Source of the DNA: Rhizobium album
GTDB taxonomy: Bacteria; Pseudomonadota; Alphaproteobacteria; Rhizobiales; Rhizobiaceae
DNA length: 64,000 nucleotides
Direction: 5' to 3'
NCBI RefSeq assembly: GCF_003122325.1
Contig: NZ_QFBC01000017.1
Coordinates: 1-64,000 of the forward strand
Below the pieces are notes generated by a model. The model was not told the origin of the DNA and ran no database searches. It saw nothing but the letters and a program-made list of their open reading frames with translations. Shown one piece after another: positions 36,346 through 45,630 of the stretch. The position numbers and the translations under genes were made by a program. The stretch's first letter is position 1. Every line of letters begins with the position of its first letter.

Positions 36346-36364
36346 GTTTGACACCATGTAAAAC
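36346..36364. promoter_or_regulatory. Candidate GntR operator overlapping a -35 box
   Basis: GTTTGACACCATGTAAAAC is a 19-base palindrome of the form GTTTnACA-N3-TGTnAAAC. It contains TTGACA (36348-36353), a consensus -35 for the plus-strand FAH gene. Occupancy by the divergent GntR protein would block RNA polymerase. The -10 element is not clear by eye. Confidence 0.6.
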
Positions 36365-36433
36365 TTGTGGAACCTCGTGCGCAACAGGAATCTGGGAGGC
36401 AAGGCTCCCGACGTTCAGGAAAGGCAGGAACCC

Positions 36434-37273
36434 ATGAAACTCGTACGTTTTGGAAATCCGGGCGAAGAAAAGCCCGGCCTCATCGATGCCGACGGCAAGC
36501 TCCGTGATCTCTCTGGCATTCTCGCCGATCTCGCCGGCGAAGCGCTGGGCGAGGAAAGCCTCGCCAAGCTGAAGTCGCTCGACACCAGCGCCCTGCCGCT
36601 CGGCCCGGAAGGCGTGCGCCTCGGCGCCTGCGTCGGCAAGGTCGGCAATTTCATTGCCGTCGGTCTCAACTATGCCGACCACGCCGCCGAAAGCGGCATG
36701 GCCGTGCCCGCCGAACCGGTGCTGTTCAACAAGGCGCCGTCCTGCATCGTCGGCCCCGATGACACCGTTCTCGTGCCGCCCGGCTCGGAAAAGACCGACT
36801 GGGAAGTCGAACTGGCCATCGTCATCGGCAAGCGTGCCTCCTACGTCAGCGAAGCCGATGCGCTGGATTACGTCGCCGGTTACTGCGTCTGCAACGACGT
36901 GTCCGAGCGCGCCTACCAGCTCGAGCGCGGCGGCACCTGGACCAAGGGCAAGGGTTGCCCGACCTTCGGCCCGATCGGCCCCTGGCTGGTGACCAAGGAC
37001 GAAGTCAACACCGAAAACCTCGCCATGAAGCTGACGGTCAACGGCGAACTCGTCCAGAACGGCTCGACCTCGACCATGGTCTTCAAGGTGCCGTTCCTGG
37101 TGCATTACATCTCGCAGTTCATGATCCTCGAGCCGGGCGACGTCATCACCACCGGCACGCCTCCGGGCGTCGGCATGGGCATGAAACCGCCGCGTTACCT
37201 CAAGGCCGGCGACACGATGGAAGTCGAGATCGAAGGTCTCGGCATCCAGCGCCAGACGGTCGCGCAGGCCTGA
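36434..37273 (+). CDS. Fumarylacetoacetate hydrolase-family protein
   Basis: A 279-residue FAH-family enzyme. The N-terminus MKLVRFGNPGEEKPGLIDADG and the core with VGLNYADHAAESG, KTDWEVELAIVIGK and CNDVSERAYQ (Mg/Mn ligands Glu-x-Glu and Asp) match the branch that includes 2,4-diketo-3-deoxy-L-fuconate/rhamnonate hydrolases and 'ureidoglycolate lyases'. It probably hydrolyses a 2,4-diketo acid from acid-sugar breakdown. The in-frame start at 36365 overlaps the operator; the ATG at 36434 follows AGGAAAGGCAGG. An SDR lies 63 bases downstream, as in the L-fucose and L-rhamnose pathways. Confidence 0.87.
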   Translation: MKLVRFGNPGEEKPGLIDADGKLRDLSGILADLAGEALGEESLAKLKSLDTSALPLGPEGVRLGACVGKVGNFIAVGLNYADHAAESGMAVPAEPVLFNKAPSCIVGPDDTVLVPPGSEKTDWEVELAIVIGKRASYVSEADALDYVAGYCVCNDVSERAYQLERGGTWTKGKGCPTFGPIGPWLVTKDEVNTENLAMKLTVNGELVQNGSTSTMVFKVPFLVHYISQFMILEPGDVITTGTPPGVGMGMKPPRYLKAGDTMEVEIEGLGIQRQTVAQA

Positions 37274-37336
37274 TTTCGTCCCGCCCGCGGTTTGGGAGAG
37301 CCGCGGGCGGGATATATTTCGAGATGGGAGGAGAGC

Positions 37337-38083
37337 ATGAACAAGATAGACATGACCGGCCGCGTCGTCGTGGTCACCGGCGGCGCACAGGGCATCGGCT
37401 ACGCCATCGCCCACCGCCTGCTGCAATCGGGCGCAAAGCTTGCCATTTGGGACCTGAACAGCGACGTCGCCCGGAACAGCGCGACGGCCCTGTCGCCGGA
37501 AGCCCGCTCCTATGCGGTGAATGTCGCTGACGGCGAAGCGGTGGCGACGGCAGCAAGGCAGACGAAAGCGGATTTCGGCCGTATCGACGGGCTGGTGAAT
37601 TGCGCCGGGATCACCGGCAAGGTCAAGCCGGTCACCGACTATGCCAGCGCGGAATGGCGCGACGTCATCGAGGTCAACCTGACCGGCACCTTCCATTGCT
37701 GCCGGGAAATCGTGCCGATCATGCTCGAAAACAACTACGGGCGCATCGTCAACGTCTCCTCCGTCGCCGGCAAGGAAGGCAATCCCAACCTCGCCGCCTA
37801 CAGCGCCGCCAAGGCGGGCGTGCTCGGCCTGACCAAGTCGCTGGGCAAGGAACTGGCAAAGACCGGCATCGCCGTCAACGCGATCACGCCGGCAACCGCC
37901 AAGACTCCCATTCTCGACGGCCTGACGCCGGAGTTCATCAACTACATGCTGGTGCGCATTCCGCGCGAGCGTTTCGTCGAGGTGGACGAAATTGCCGCGA
38001 TGACGGCGTGGCTGATGTCGGAAGAAAACTCCTTCACCACCGCCGCCACATTCGACCTCAGCGGTGGCCGGACAACCTATTGA
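37337..38083 (+). CDS. SDR-family oxidoreductase
   Basis: A 248-residue classical SDR: TGGAQGIGYAI (about residues 14-24), NCAGITG, catalytic Ser in NVSSVAG and YSAAKAG. The pairing with an FAH-family gene suggests 2-keto-3-deoxy-acid-sugar (L-fuconate type) dehydrogenase activity, yielding the diketo acid that the FAH enzyme would cleave. GGGAGGAGAGC precedes the ATG at 37337. The operon has only these two genes here, so uptake and upstream steps must be elsewhere. Confidence 0.88.
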   Translation: MNKIDMTGRVVVVTGGAQGIGYAIAHRLLQSGAKLAIWDLNSDVARNSATALSPEARSYAVNVADGEAVATAARQTKADFGRIDGLVNCAGITGKVKPVTDYASAEWRDVIEVNLTGTFHCCREIVPIMLENNYGRIVNVSSVAGKEGNPNLAAYSAAKAGVLGLTKSLGKELAKTGIAVNAITPATAKTPILDGLTPEFINYMLVRIPRERFVEVDEIAAMTAWLMSEENSFTTAATFDLSGGRTTY

Positions 38084-38104
38084 GCGTCGCACCCGCCGCC
38101 GGTT

Positions 38105-39835
38105 TCAGGCTGCGGGTGCCATTTTTTTGTCAGGCTGCAACCCTTGCATCTTGCCGGCGTCCGGACGCGGCTCGCGAATGGTGGATCGCCGGTTGAGCTT
38201 GAAGTGGCTGACCAGTTCCAAAAGCCGGGTGGCGCCTTCGGCAAGCTGCTGGCTGATCTCGGTGGTGCGCTCGACCATGTCGGCGTTCTGCCGGGTCATG
38301 TGGTCGACATGCGAAACGGCCTTGTTGATCTCGGACAGCCCCGTCGATTGTTCCGTCGCAGTCGTGGCCAGCAACTGCATGTTGCGGTCGATGGAAGCGA
38401 CGAATTCCTCGATTTCGTGAAGCGCCTCGCCTGTCGCATCGACGAGGCGGACGCCTTCGATCACCTGCCGGCCAGAATTCTGGATGAGGTCCTTGATCTC
38501 TTTTGCCGCCTTGGCGGATCGTTGCGCCAGTTCGCGCACTTCCTGCGCGACGACGGCAAATCCCTTGCCGGCCTCGCCGGCGCGGGCAGCCTCGACGCCG
38601 GCGTTCAGCGCCAGGAGATTGGTCTGGAAGGCGATCTCGTCGATGACGCCGATGATCTGGCTGATCTCGTTCGATGCGGTCTCGATCCTCTTTATCGCCG
38701 TGATCGTCTCCTGCACGATGTTTGCGGAGGCTGCCGCCGAAGCGAGGGCGTTTTTCACCAGGCTGCGGGTTTCCTCAGTGTTTGCGGTCGAGGATTTGAC
38801 GGTTTCGGTTACGTCTTCCAGGGCCGTGGACGTCTGCTTCAGGGAGGCGGCCTGCTCCCTGGTGCGCAGCGCCAGCTGCTCGGCCGCATCGTGCATGTCC
38901 TTGCTGTTGGCGTTGACGCTGTTGGTTTGCTGCAGAACGCTGACGAGCGTTTTCTGGAAGGCGCCGATCGAGGTGTTGAAGTCGCGCCGCAGCGGTTCGA
39001 ACTCGTCGATAAACGGCACGTCGATCGTCTGGCGGATATTGCAGTCGGCAAGACGCGAAAGGCCGGCGCCGACCTCATGGATCATCCTGACCCGGTCGCT
39101 CACGTCCGTGGCGAATTTCACCACCTTGAAAACACGGCCGCTGTCGTCGAAAATCGGATTGTAGGACGCCTGGATATAGACCTCTCGGCCATCCTTGGCG
39201 ATGCGGGTGAATTGATCGGCAACGAATTGCCCGGCGGCAAGATTGGGCCAGAAAGCCTGGTAAGCAGATGCACGCACATCCTGCGGCTCGCAGAACATGG
39301 CGTGATGCTTGCCGATGATCTCGTCCAGCCGGTACCCGAGCGCCTTCAGGAAGTTGTCGTTGGCGGTGATGATCTCGCCGGTCGGGGTGAACTCGATGAT
39401 TGCCTGGGCGCGTGACAAGGCGGCCAGCTTGCCCCTGTCTTCGGCGGCCAGCTTTTTCGCTGCCGTTATGTCGATCGCGAACTTGACCACCTTGTACGGC
39501 TTCCCGCCGCGAAAAACCGGGTTGTATGACGCCTCGATCCAGACCTCGCGTCCGCCTTTGGCAAGGCGCTTGTATTGCTGCTGGTCCGGCTTGCCGCTTG
39601 CGAGACCTTTCCAGAAATCCGCATAGCGTTGCGATGCAGCCTCGGTGGGTTCGACAAACATGCGGTGATGCCGGCCGCCGATCTCCTTCGGCGAATACCC
39701 CATCGTCTTGCAGAAGTTTTCGTTTGCCGAGAGGATCCGGCCGGTCAGGTCGAACTCGATGATCGCATTCGTCTTGTCCAGCGCATCCAGCACGGCGGCC
39801 TTCGACAAGGTATGACGAAAGGGTACGCTAGGCAT
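38105..39835 (-). CDS. Soluble methyl-accepting chemotaxis protein with two PAS domains
   Basis: A 576-residue cytoplasmic chemoreceptor with no membrane segment. Two PAS domains (about residues 10-125 and 135-245), each with the [11 protein letters not shown] / [11 protein letters not shown] type core and the KVVKFA strand and PAC-like end, are followed by a HAMP-like linker and the MCP signalling hairpin. The hairpin tip reads [20 protein letters not shown] and [16 protein letters not shown]. The C-terminus lacks a CheR-tethering pentapeptide. The PAS type resembles FAD- or heme-binding aerotaxis sensors, but cofactor residues cannot be assigned by eye. GGAGCTTCTG precedes the ATG. Confidence 0.92.
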   Translation of the reverse strand: MPSVPFRHTLSKAAVLDALDKTNAIIEFDLTGRILSANENFCKTMGYSPKEIGGRHHRMFVEPTEAASQRYADFWKGLASGKPDQQQYKRLAKGGREVWIEASYNPVFRGGKPYKVVKFAIDITAAKKLAAEDRGKLAALSRAQAIIEFTPTGEIITANDNFLKALGYRLDEIIGKHHAMFCEPQDVRASAYQAFWPNLAAGQFVADQFTRIAKDGREVYIQASYNPIFDDSGRVFKVVKFATDVSDRVRMIHEVGAGLSRLADCNIRQTIDVPFIDEFEPLRRDFNTSIGAFQKTLVSVLQQTNSVNANSKDMHDAAEQLALRTREQAASLKQTSTALEDVTETVKSSTANTEETRSLVKNALASAAASANIVQETITAIKRIETASNEISQIIGVIDEIAFQTNLLALNAGVEAARAGEAGKGFAVVAQEVRELAQRSAKAAKEIKDLIQNSGRQVIEGVRLVDATGEALHEIEEFVASIDRNMQLLATTATEQSTGLSEINKAVSHVDHMTRQNADMVERTTEISQQLAEGATRLLELVSHFKLNRRSTIREPRPDAGKMQGLQPDKKMAPAA

Positions 39836-39949
39836 CAGAAGCTCCAGATCTATACAAATGCACGGACAATATGAAGAAGCATGGTCAATTTTGGGTTAAC
39901 GGCACAAGGAAAACACAGCCATCCATTGGATAGGATAGGCTCTCGAAAC

Positions 39950-41545
39950 CTATCGCAGCGCTTCCACCACATCGCGCACCGTCGTCACTGCGGCGACGTT
40001 CTGCATGGCGTAGTTCACCGATGCCTTGTGCCACTCGGCGTTCATCGTCGAGCAGCCGTCTTCCGGCACGATCATGATGTAACCCTTGTCGGCGCCGGTG
40101 CGGGCCGTGTGTTCGATCGACATGTTCGTCCAGGCGCCGGTGACGATGACCATGTCCCGGCCGTAAGCCTTGAGCACCGTTTCGAGGCTGGTGCCCTCCC
40201 AGGCGCTCATGCGCATCTTTGCGACAACGATGTCGCCCGCCTGTTGCTCCAGTCCCGGCACAGGCAATGCGCCCCAGGTGCCGCGCACCAGGGCATTGGA
40301 ATCCACCACACCCTCGAACAGCGGCGCATTCAGCGTAAAACCCGGCGCCCCGGGCTCGACCAGGAACCAGACATGGATGACGGGTACGCCGGACCGGCGG
40401 CATTGGTCCGCGAGCCGGCGGATGTTTTCGATGGCATTCTGCTCGCGGCAATGCTGCGGCGAGCCGGAGGCGGCGAAGGCGCCTCCCTCCATCACCACAT
40501 CGTTCTGCATGTCCTGGATGATCAGCGCGCAACGCGAGGCATCGAGCTGGAACGTACCGTCCGAGCCTGAGGGGGAGCGCTGCGGTTCCGACGACCGCGC
40601 GCCGTGGGAAGAGACATCGGCGGAGGATTGGCCAGCGCGCATGAAAGGTTCCTTTCTCGGGCCGATCTTCGTCTCGACCGTGTAGACCGACGTCGTCGCG
40701 GTCATGTAGAGGGTGCGCCAGTCCGGGCCGCCCCAATGCAGGTTGGCAACCTCTTCCGGCACGACGAGTTTTCCGAGCAGCCGCCCGCCGGGGCTGTAAA
40801 CCCAGACGCCGCCTGGCCCCGTCACCCAGATATTGCCGGCCTCGTCGCATTTCATCCCGTCGGGAAGGCCGGGCTTGCTGCCATCCCGGATGCCGGATGC
40901 GAAGGTCCGCCCCTCGGAGAGAGAGCCGTCCGGCTTCACGTCGAAGACGCGGATGTTCGCCTGGTCCGTATCGTTGATGTAGAGCAGTTTTTCGTCCGGC
41001 GAGAAGCACAGGCCGTTCGGCTGCGAGAAGACATAGCGGCCGACGACCAGTTCCGGTTCGCGACCGAGCTGGCCGGGGCGGATACGGAAGACGCCCTGCC
41101 AGCCGAGATCGCGTGGCCTCTCGACGCCGAAGATCGGCATGCGGCCATACCAGGGATCGGTGAAATAGATCGAGCCGTCGCTATGGATGCAGACGTCGTT
41201 GGGACTGTTGAGCTCCTTGCCCTCGAAATGCGAGGCCAGCACCTGCCGCGCGCCGTCGCGGCGAATGGCGACGACCGAAGACGTGGCATGTTCGCAGACG
41301 ATCAGGTCGAGATCGCGCGTATAGGTCATGCCGTTGCCCTTGTTGGAGGGCCTCGCCACCTCGCGCACGCCATTGCGGTCGAGCCTGCGGCGCACGTCGC
41401 CCGGCATGTCGGAGAACAAAAGATACTGCTCGACCGGATGCCAGATCGGCCCTTCCGTGAAGGTAAAACCATTGCCCGCCATCCTCACCGGGGCATTCGG
41501 GTCGATCAGCCTGGGGAATTCCGGATCCAGCACCTCATGCGCCAT
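39950..41545 (-). CDS. SMP-30/gluconolactonase fused to isochorismatase-like hydrolase
   Basis: A 531-residue two-domain protein. Residues about 1-300 form an SMP-30-type six-bladed propeller with the metal residues in FTEGPIW, ELNSPNDVCIHSDG and PDGMKCDEAGNIW. A Ser-rich linker (about 305-335) leads to an isochorismatase-like domain (about 338-531). That domain keeps the Asp of IIQDMQNDVV and the Lys of VAKMRMSAWEGTSL, but the nucleophile Cys is replaced: TNMSIEHTAR has Ser476. A lactonase plus amidase-like fusion suggests two consecutive ring-opening or hydrolysis steps. It is the last gene of the 22-kb minus-strand locus, 3 bases after the amidohydrolase gene. Confidence 0.87.
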   Translation of the reverse strand: MAHEVLDPEFPRLIDPNAPVRMAGNGFTFTEGPIWHPVEQYLLFSDMPGDVRRRLDRNGVREVARPSNKGNGMTYTRDLDLIVCEHATSSVVAIRRDGARQVLASHFEGKELNSPNDVCIHSDGSIYFTDPWYGRMPIFGVERPRDLGWQGVFRIRPGQLGREPELVVGRYVFSQPNGLCFSPDEKLLYINDTDQANIRVFDVKPDGSLSEGRTFASGIRDGSKPGLPDGMKCDEAGNIWVTGPGGVWVYSPGGRLLGKLVVPEEVANLHWGGPDWRTLYMTATTSVYTVETKIGPRKEPFMRAGQSSADVSSHGARSSEPQRSPSGSDGTFQLDASRCALIIQDMQNDVVMEGGAFAASGSPQHCREQNAIENIRRLADQCRRSGVPVIHVWFLVEPGAPGFTLNAPLFEGVVDSNALVRGTWGALPVPGLEQQAGDIVVAKMRMSAWEGTSLETVLKAYGRDMVIVTGAWTNMSIEHTARTGADKGYIMIVPEDGCSTMNAEWHKASVNYAMQNVAAVTTVRDVVEALR

Positions 41546-41548
41546 GGT

Positions 41549-42487
41549 TCATGCTCCCGTTTTCTTGCCGAATTTCGGCCGTCCGGCGACCGATCCAGCC
41601 CTGTCCAACTGATAGACCTTCATCGCGGTGTCGTGGAAAATCGCCGTTCGCACCGCCTCATCGAGATCGCTTGCGGCGATCAGGAAGGAATCGACCAGCG
41701 GGCCGTAATCGGTCCAGATTTTTTCGATGGGGAAATTCGAGCCGAACAGGCAGCGGTCAGGACCAAAAATCTCCAGCGCCTCGTGCAGGATGCGGCTGAT
41801 ATGGCCGGTCTCGTTTTTGTGGATGAAAGTGCCGAAGGCCGAAAGCTTGGTCACCACGTTCGGCTGTCCGGCAAGGTGCTTCAGTTCCTGGCGCCAATAA
41901 TCGTAACCCGCAGGCGAAAGGTCTTCCGGCATGCCGGCATGCTGCAGGATGAAGGTCACTTTCGGGCAGGCGGCGGCAAGCTCGGCCGCGCCACGCATCT
42001 GCGACGCGAAGACCTGCAGGTCGAAACTCCAGCCATAGTCCGCCAACGCCGCAACATTGCGCATGACGTTCGGATCACGCGCCAGATTGGGGTCGGCGGC
42101 AAAACGGTAGAGTGGATTTTCGTGCCAATGGAGCTGGTGGCGGATGCCGCGCATCAGCGGATATTTCTTCAGCCGGTCGAGCGCCGGCCGGGCGTCCTCG
42201 ACGGTCATGTCGCAATAACCGACGATGCCGTGCGGCCAGCCGCTGCGGTCGGCCTCGCCCTGCACCCAGGCCACTTCGTCCTCGAAACGCTCCTTCGCCC
42301 AGTTCGCCTGCACATAGACGGATTTGACGATGTTCCGCCCGGAAATATCCTCGAGATATTCCTCGATCGGATAATCCCGGCGGATCGATTCATAGGGGCC
42401 GAAGATGCGCGGCTGCATGGCGCCCATCAGCCAGGGAAGGTCCTTGCGTCGCCAGATGTGATGGTGGGCGTCGATAATCTTCATCAT
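41549..42487 (-). CDS. Amidohydrolase-2 family protein
   Basis: A 312-residue TIM-barrel hydrolase of the amidohydrolase_2 (COG3618, L-fuconolactonase-like) type. The N-terminal metal motif is DAHHHIW, a later His lies in LQHAGMPEDLS, and the acid region is FGSNFPIEK. Relatives hydrolyse lactones or decarboxylate aromatic acids. It overlaps the coxE-like gene by 4 bases and is followed by the SMP-30 fusion, so it probably works on a lactone or cyclic product of the upstream molybdenum hydroxylase (inference). Confidence 0.88.
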   Translation of the reverse strand: MMKIIDAHHHIWRRKDLPWLMGAMQPRIFGPYESIRRDYPIEEYLEDISGRNIVKSVYVQANWAKERFEDEVAWVQGEADRSGWPHGIVGYCDMTVEDARPALDRLKKYPLMRGIRHQLHWHENPLYRFAADPNLARDPNVMRNVAALADYGWSFDLQVFASQMRGAAELAAACPKVTFILQHAGMPEDLSPAGYDYWRQELKHLAGQPNVVTKLSAFGTFIHKNETGHISRILHEALEIFGPDRCLFGSNFPIEKIWTDYGPLVDSFLIAASDLDEAVRTAIFHDTAMKVYQLDRAGSVAGRPKFGKKTGA

Positions 42488-43599
42488 GCTGCAAACCTCG
42501 CGATGTCAAGCAGTTCGCCGCAAAGCCGCTCCGTCGAAGCGCCGTTGCCGAGCCGGTCGATATGGGGAAGGATGGACGAAAGCGCCTGTGTCTGCGGCAC
42601 GTAATCCGCATCGCCGGCAAGCGGCGTCAGCCAGACGATGCGCCAGGCGCGGCGCGACAGCCGCTCGACGGCCTCGGTCATCGCCGTATGGTCGCCACGC
42701 TCCAGTCCATCGGAAAGAACGACCGTGAGCGCACCCCGGGCGAAACCGGCAAAACGCGGCACGGAAAGAAAGGCCGCGAGGGCATCGCCCAGCCGCGTGC
42801 CGCCGTCCCAGTCGGCAACCAGCGTTGCGGCGATGGCAAGCGCCTGGTCGCGATTGCGCAGCTTCAACGCCCGCGTTACCCGCGTCAGCCGCGTGCCGAG
42901 GGTAAAAACCTCGAAATGGTCGGAGACGGCGGCCAGTGTGTGGGCAAAACGCATGTAGGTGTCGGTGTGCTGCTTCATCGAGCCGGAAACGTCGATCAAC
43001 AGCAGGATGCGCCGCTGGCGCGTCTTGCGCGCCATTTTCGGCAGCCGCATCACCTCGCCGTCGCGCTTGACGGCATCGCGCAAAAGCTTGCGCATGTTCC
43101 AGCGATCGCCTGCCTTGGCGGCGGTACGGCGATAGGTCTGGCGGCGCGGCAGGCGTGACGGCGCCTGGCGGCGGAAGCGGCGCAGGATCTCGCTTTCGTC
43201 CATCTCGACGAATTGCCGCAGCGACAGAGCTTCGGCGCCGGTGGCCTCGTCGCCGGATTCGTTGATCTCGTCGGCTTCCGGCGGGTCCATCTCGCCGTCA
43301 CGCTCGTCATAGGCGCGCAGTTCTTCCTCCTCGTCGTCGGACGTACCGGCGGCGATCGACTGGCCGAGGAACAGGAGGCGGAACAGCGCGTCGAACTCCT
43401 CGCGGCGCTCCGGCGGCGGCGCCAGCGTCGCCAGCCCCGCCTTGTGGATGTCGCCGACGGTTTTGGGCCCGAGCAGGCCGACAGCCTGGATGAAGGTCTG
43501 GGTCTGTTCGGGCGAGACAAAAAAGCCGTTGCTGCGCAGGAGCGTCGAGAACTCGACGAACGGCCAGACGGCGCGCGGCAGTTCCTCGGCGCTCGTCAT
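42484..43599 (-). CDS. CoxE-like VWA-domain protein
   Basis: A 371-residue VWA protein of the CoxE family. The C-terminal half is a von Willebrand A domain with the MIDAS motif DVSGSMKQ, a later Thr in WDGGTRLGDAL and the Asp of LSDGLERGD. The acidic middle (EEEELRAYDERDGEMDPPE) is typical. With the MoxR-type ATPase encoded just upstream it matches CoxD-CoxE, which mature the active site of aerobic CO dehydrogenase and related molybdenum hydroxylases. The start ATG at 43599 overlaps the ATPase stop; a longer open frame reflects the overlapping gene. Confidence 0.9.
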   Translation of the reverse strand: MTSAEELPRAVWPFVEFSTLLRSNGFFVSPEQTQTFIQAVGLLGPKTVGDIHKAGLATLAPPPERREEFDALFRLLFLGQSIAAGTSDDEEEELRAYDERDGEMDPPEADEINESGDEATGAEALSLRQFVEMDESEILRRFRRQAPSRLPRRQTYRRTAAKAGDRWNMRKLLRDAVKRDGEVMRLPKMARKTRQRRILLLIDVSGSMKQHTDTYMRFAHTLAAVSDHFEVFTLGTRLTRVTRALKLRNRDQALAIAATLVADWDGGTRLGDALAAFLSVPRFAGFARGALTVVLSDGLERGDHTAMTEAVERLSRRAWRIVWLTPLAGDADYVPQTQALSSILPHIDRLGNGASTERLCGELLDIARFAA

Positions 43600-44477
43600 G
43601 CCGCCGCTCCCGAGATCAGCGCATCGATACGCGGCGCCACGAATTCCAGGTCGTCCTGGTCCTTCAGCGCCACGCCGATAGCGCGCTTGAAGGCAGTCGG
43701 CCAAGGAGACCCCTGCGAATGCAGCAGCGTCGCCGCCTCCGCCCACTCCACGGTTTCCGCCACGCCCGGCGGCTTTGCCAGCGGCTCCTGGCGGAGGCGG
43801 CCGACGGCGGCGACCACGGCATCCGCCGTCTCGCGCGCCACCGTGCTTGCCCGCATCATGACGATCTGCGCCTCGCGCATCGGGTCGGGATAACCGATCC
43901 AGTGATAGACGCAACGCCGCCGCAGGGCCTCGTGCAGTTCGCGGGTGCGGTTGGAGGTGAGGATGACGACCGGCGCCTCTTCAGCGCGAACCGTGCCACG
44001 CTCGGGGATGGAGATCTGGAAATCCGACAGAAATTCCAGCAGGAAGGCCTCGAACTCGTGGTCGGAACGGTCGATTTCGTCGATCAGCAGCACCGAATCC
44101 TTCGGATTGCGAAGGGCGTCGAGCATCGGCCGGGCAATGAGGAAATCGTCGCCGTAGATGTTGAGATAGGTGTCGCCGGCCTGCCGGATCGCCAGCATCT
44201 GGCGCGGGTAGTTCCATTCGTAGAGTGCCGCAGCGGCATCGATGCCTTCGTAACATTGCAGGCGGATCAGGTTGCGGCCAAGCACCGAGGCGATGGCTTT
44301 GGCTGCCTCCGTCTTGCCAACGCCGGGCGCGCCTTCGAGCAGCAGCGGCTTGCCGAGCGCCAGCGCGAGATACCCTGCCGTCGATAGTCCGTCGTCGGCC
44401 AGATATTGCGCGGCATCCAGCGCTGCCGCGAGCCGTGCGGGACTGTCGATGCCGACGATGGAGCGACGGACGGGCAT
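43596..44477 (-). CDS. MoxR-family AAA+ ATPase (CoxD-like)
   Basis: A 293-residue AAA+ ATPase: Walker A GAPGVGKTE (about residues 49-57), Walker B VLLIDEIDRSD, sensor TSNRTREL and the arginine region LRRRCVYHW. MoxR/CoxD chaperones work with VWA partners (CoxE) to insert or modify metal centres. Its end overlaps the CoxE-like gene by 4 bases. A 129-base gap with a palindromic repeat separates it from the molybdenum hydroxylase genes upstream in the same direction. Confidence 0.92.
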   Translation of the reverse strand: MPVRRSIVGIDSPARLAAALDAAQYLADDGLSTAGYLALALGKPLLLEGAPGVGKTEAAKAIASVLGRNLIRLQCYEGIDAAAALYEWNYPRQMLAIRQAGDTYLNIYGDDFLIARPMLDALRNPKDSVLLIDEIDRSDHEFEAFLLEFLSDFQISIPERGTVRAEEAPVVILTSNRTRELHEALRRRCVYHWIGYPDPMREAQIVMMRASTVARETADAVVAAVGRLRQEPLAKPPGVAETVEWAEAATLLHSQGSPWPTAFKRAIGVALKDQDDLEFVAPRIDALISGAAA

Positions 44478-44530
44478 TCAGCAAGCCTCCGCGGGGCAGG
44501 ATTGGAGGATGGAAAAGGTGCCGCCATGCT

Positions 44531-44553
44531 CCTTCTCCCCGGCGGGGAGAAGG
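44531..44553. repeat. Short palindromic intergenic element
   Basis: CCTTCTCCCC and GGGGAGAAGG form a perfect 10-base inverted repeat with a GGC loop between the CoxD-like gene and the Mo hydroxylase genes. The sequence style matches a small palindrome often scattered between rhizobial genes. It may act as an mRNA stem that separates expression of the two segments. No other copy was seen in this window. Confidence 0.5.
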
Positions 44554-44606
44554 GGATGTGGCAACGTTCTGCACTGCATTCTCCGGGTTCCCGGCCTCAT
44601 CTCACA

Positions 44607-45629
44607 TCACCATTTCGGCTGCGGCTGCGGCCCGCCGATGGCGGCAATCCCGCGCAAAACCTTCTCCGGCGTGATCGGCAACTCGTCGATACGCACGCCG
44701 ACGGCATTGAACACCGCGTTGGCGACGGCCGGCAGCACCGGATTGGCGCACATTTCTCCCGGACCCTTGCCGCCGAACGGACCGTCCGGCGCCGGGCGCT
44801 CCAGCACCGAGATGTGGTGCGGCGCGATATCCCCAGGACCCGGCATCAGGTACTCGTTGAAGTCCACCGGTCCGTGGATGCGGTCGGGGTAATAGGGTTC
44901 CGTCGTTTCCCAGAGAGCGTGGCTCATTCCCATCCAGGCGCCGCCGATCAGCTGCTGTTCGACAAGACGCGGATTGAGCGCCCGGCCGACTTCGTAGGCG
45001 CTGTTCATCTCGATGACGGTCACCTCGCCGGTCTCGTCATCGACGTCGATGTCGACGACCATCGCCGCATGGGCAAAGCAGGTCACGGGTGTCATCTCGC
45101 CGGTATCCGGATCGACATCCGAAAGCGGCACCAGGAAGATGCCGCGACCGGACACCGTGCGCCCCTGCTTGAATTGCGCCGCCCCGCAGGCCGCCGCGGT
45201 GGTGATCGATTTCGACGGCGCGCCCTTGACGTGGATGTTGCCCTTGCCGTCCGTCACCAGGTCGTCGGGGTTGACTTCCAGCTCCTGCGCCGCCGCCTCC
45301 ATCATCACCGAACGGGCTTCCCTGGCGGCGGCGATGACGGCGTTGCCGACGCGGTGCGTGCCGCGCGAGGCAAACGAGCCCATGCAATGCGGGCCGGTGT
45401 CGGAATCGGCGGTGTCGACATAGACGTCCTCGACGGGAATGCCGAGTGTTTCCGCCGCGATCTGCCGCGTCACCGATTTCATGCCCTGGCCGAGGTCGAT
45501 GGAGGACAAGGCGACCATGAACTTGCCGTCCGGATTGGAATGCACCAGCGCCTGGCTCGGATCGCCGCCGAGATTCATGCCGATCGGATAGTTGATGGAG
45601 GCAAAGCCGCGTCCGCGATGAAGGGTCAT
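44607..45629 (-). CDS. Molybdenum hydroxylase large subunit, C-terminal half
   Basis: A 340-residue protein equal to the C-terminal molybdopterin-binding region of xanthine-dehydrogenase-family large subunits. It carries SSIDLGQGMKSVTRQIAAE, GSFASRGTHRVGNA and the essential Glu in FGGKGPGEMCANP near the C-terminus. It begins one base after the stop of the gene for the N-terminal half, so the large subunit is encoded as two polypeptides that must assemble around the Mo cofactor. Split large subunits are known, for example in nicotinate dehydrogenase. The C-terminal sequence is complete, so this is not a truncated fragment. Confidence 0.88.
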   Translation of the reverse strand: MTLHRGRGFASINYPIGMNLGGDPSQALVHSNPDGKFMVALSSIDLGQGMKSVTRQIAAETLGIPVEDVYVDTADSDTGPHCMGSFASRGTHRVGNAVIAAAREARSVMMEAAAQELEVNPDDLVTDGKGNIHVKGAPSKSITTAAACGAAQFKQGRTVSGRGIFLVPLSDVDPDTGEMTPVTCFAHAAMVVDIDVDDETGEVTVIEMNSAYEVGRALNPRLVEQQLIGGAWMGMSHALWETTEPYYPDRIHGPVDFNEYLMPGPGDIAPHHISVLERPAPDGPFGGKGPGEMCANPVLPAVANAVFNAVGVRIDELPITPEKVLRGIAAIGGPQPQPKW

Positions 45630-45630
45630 G

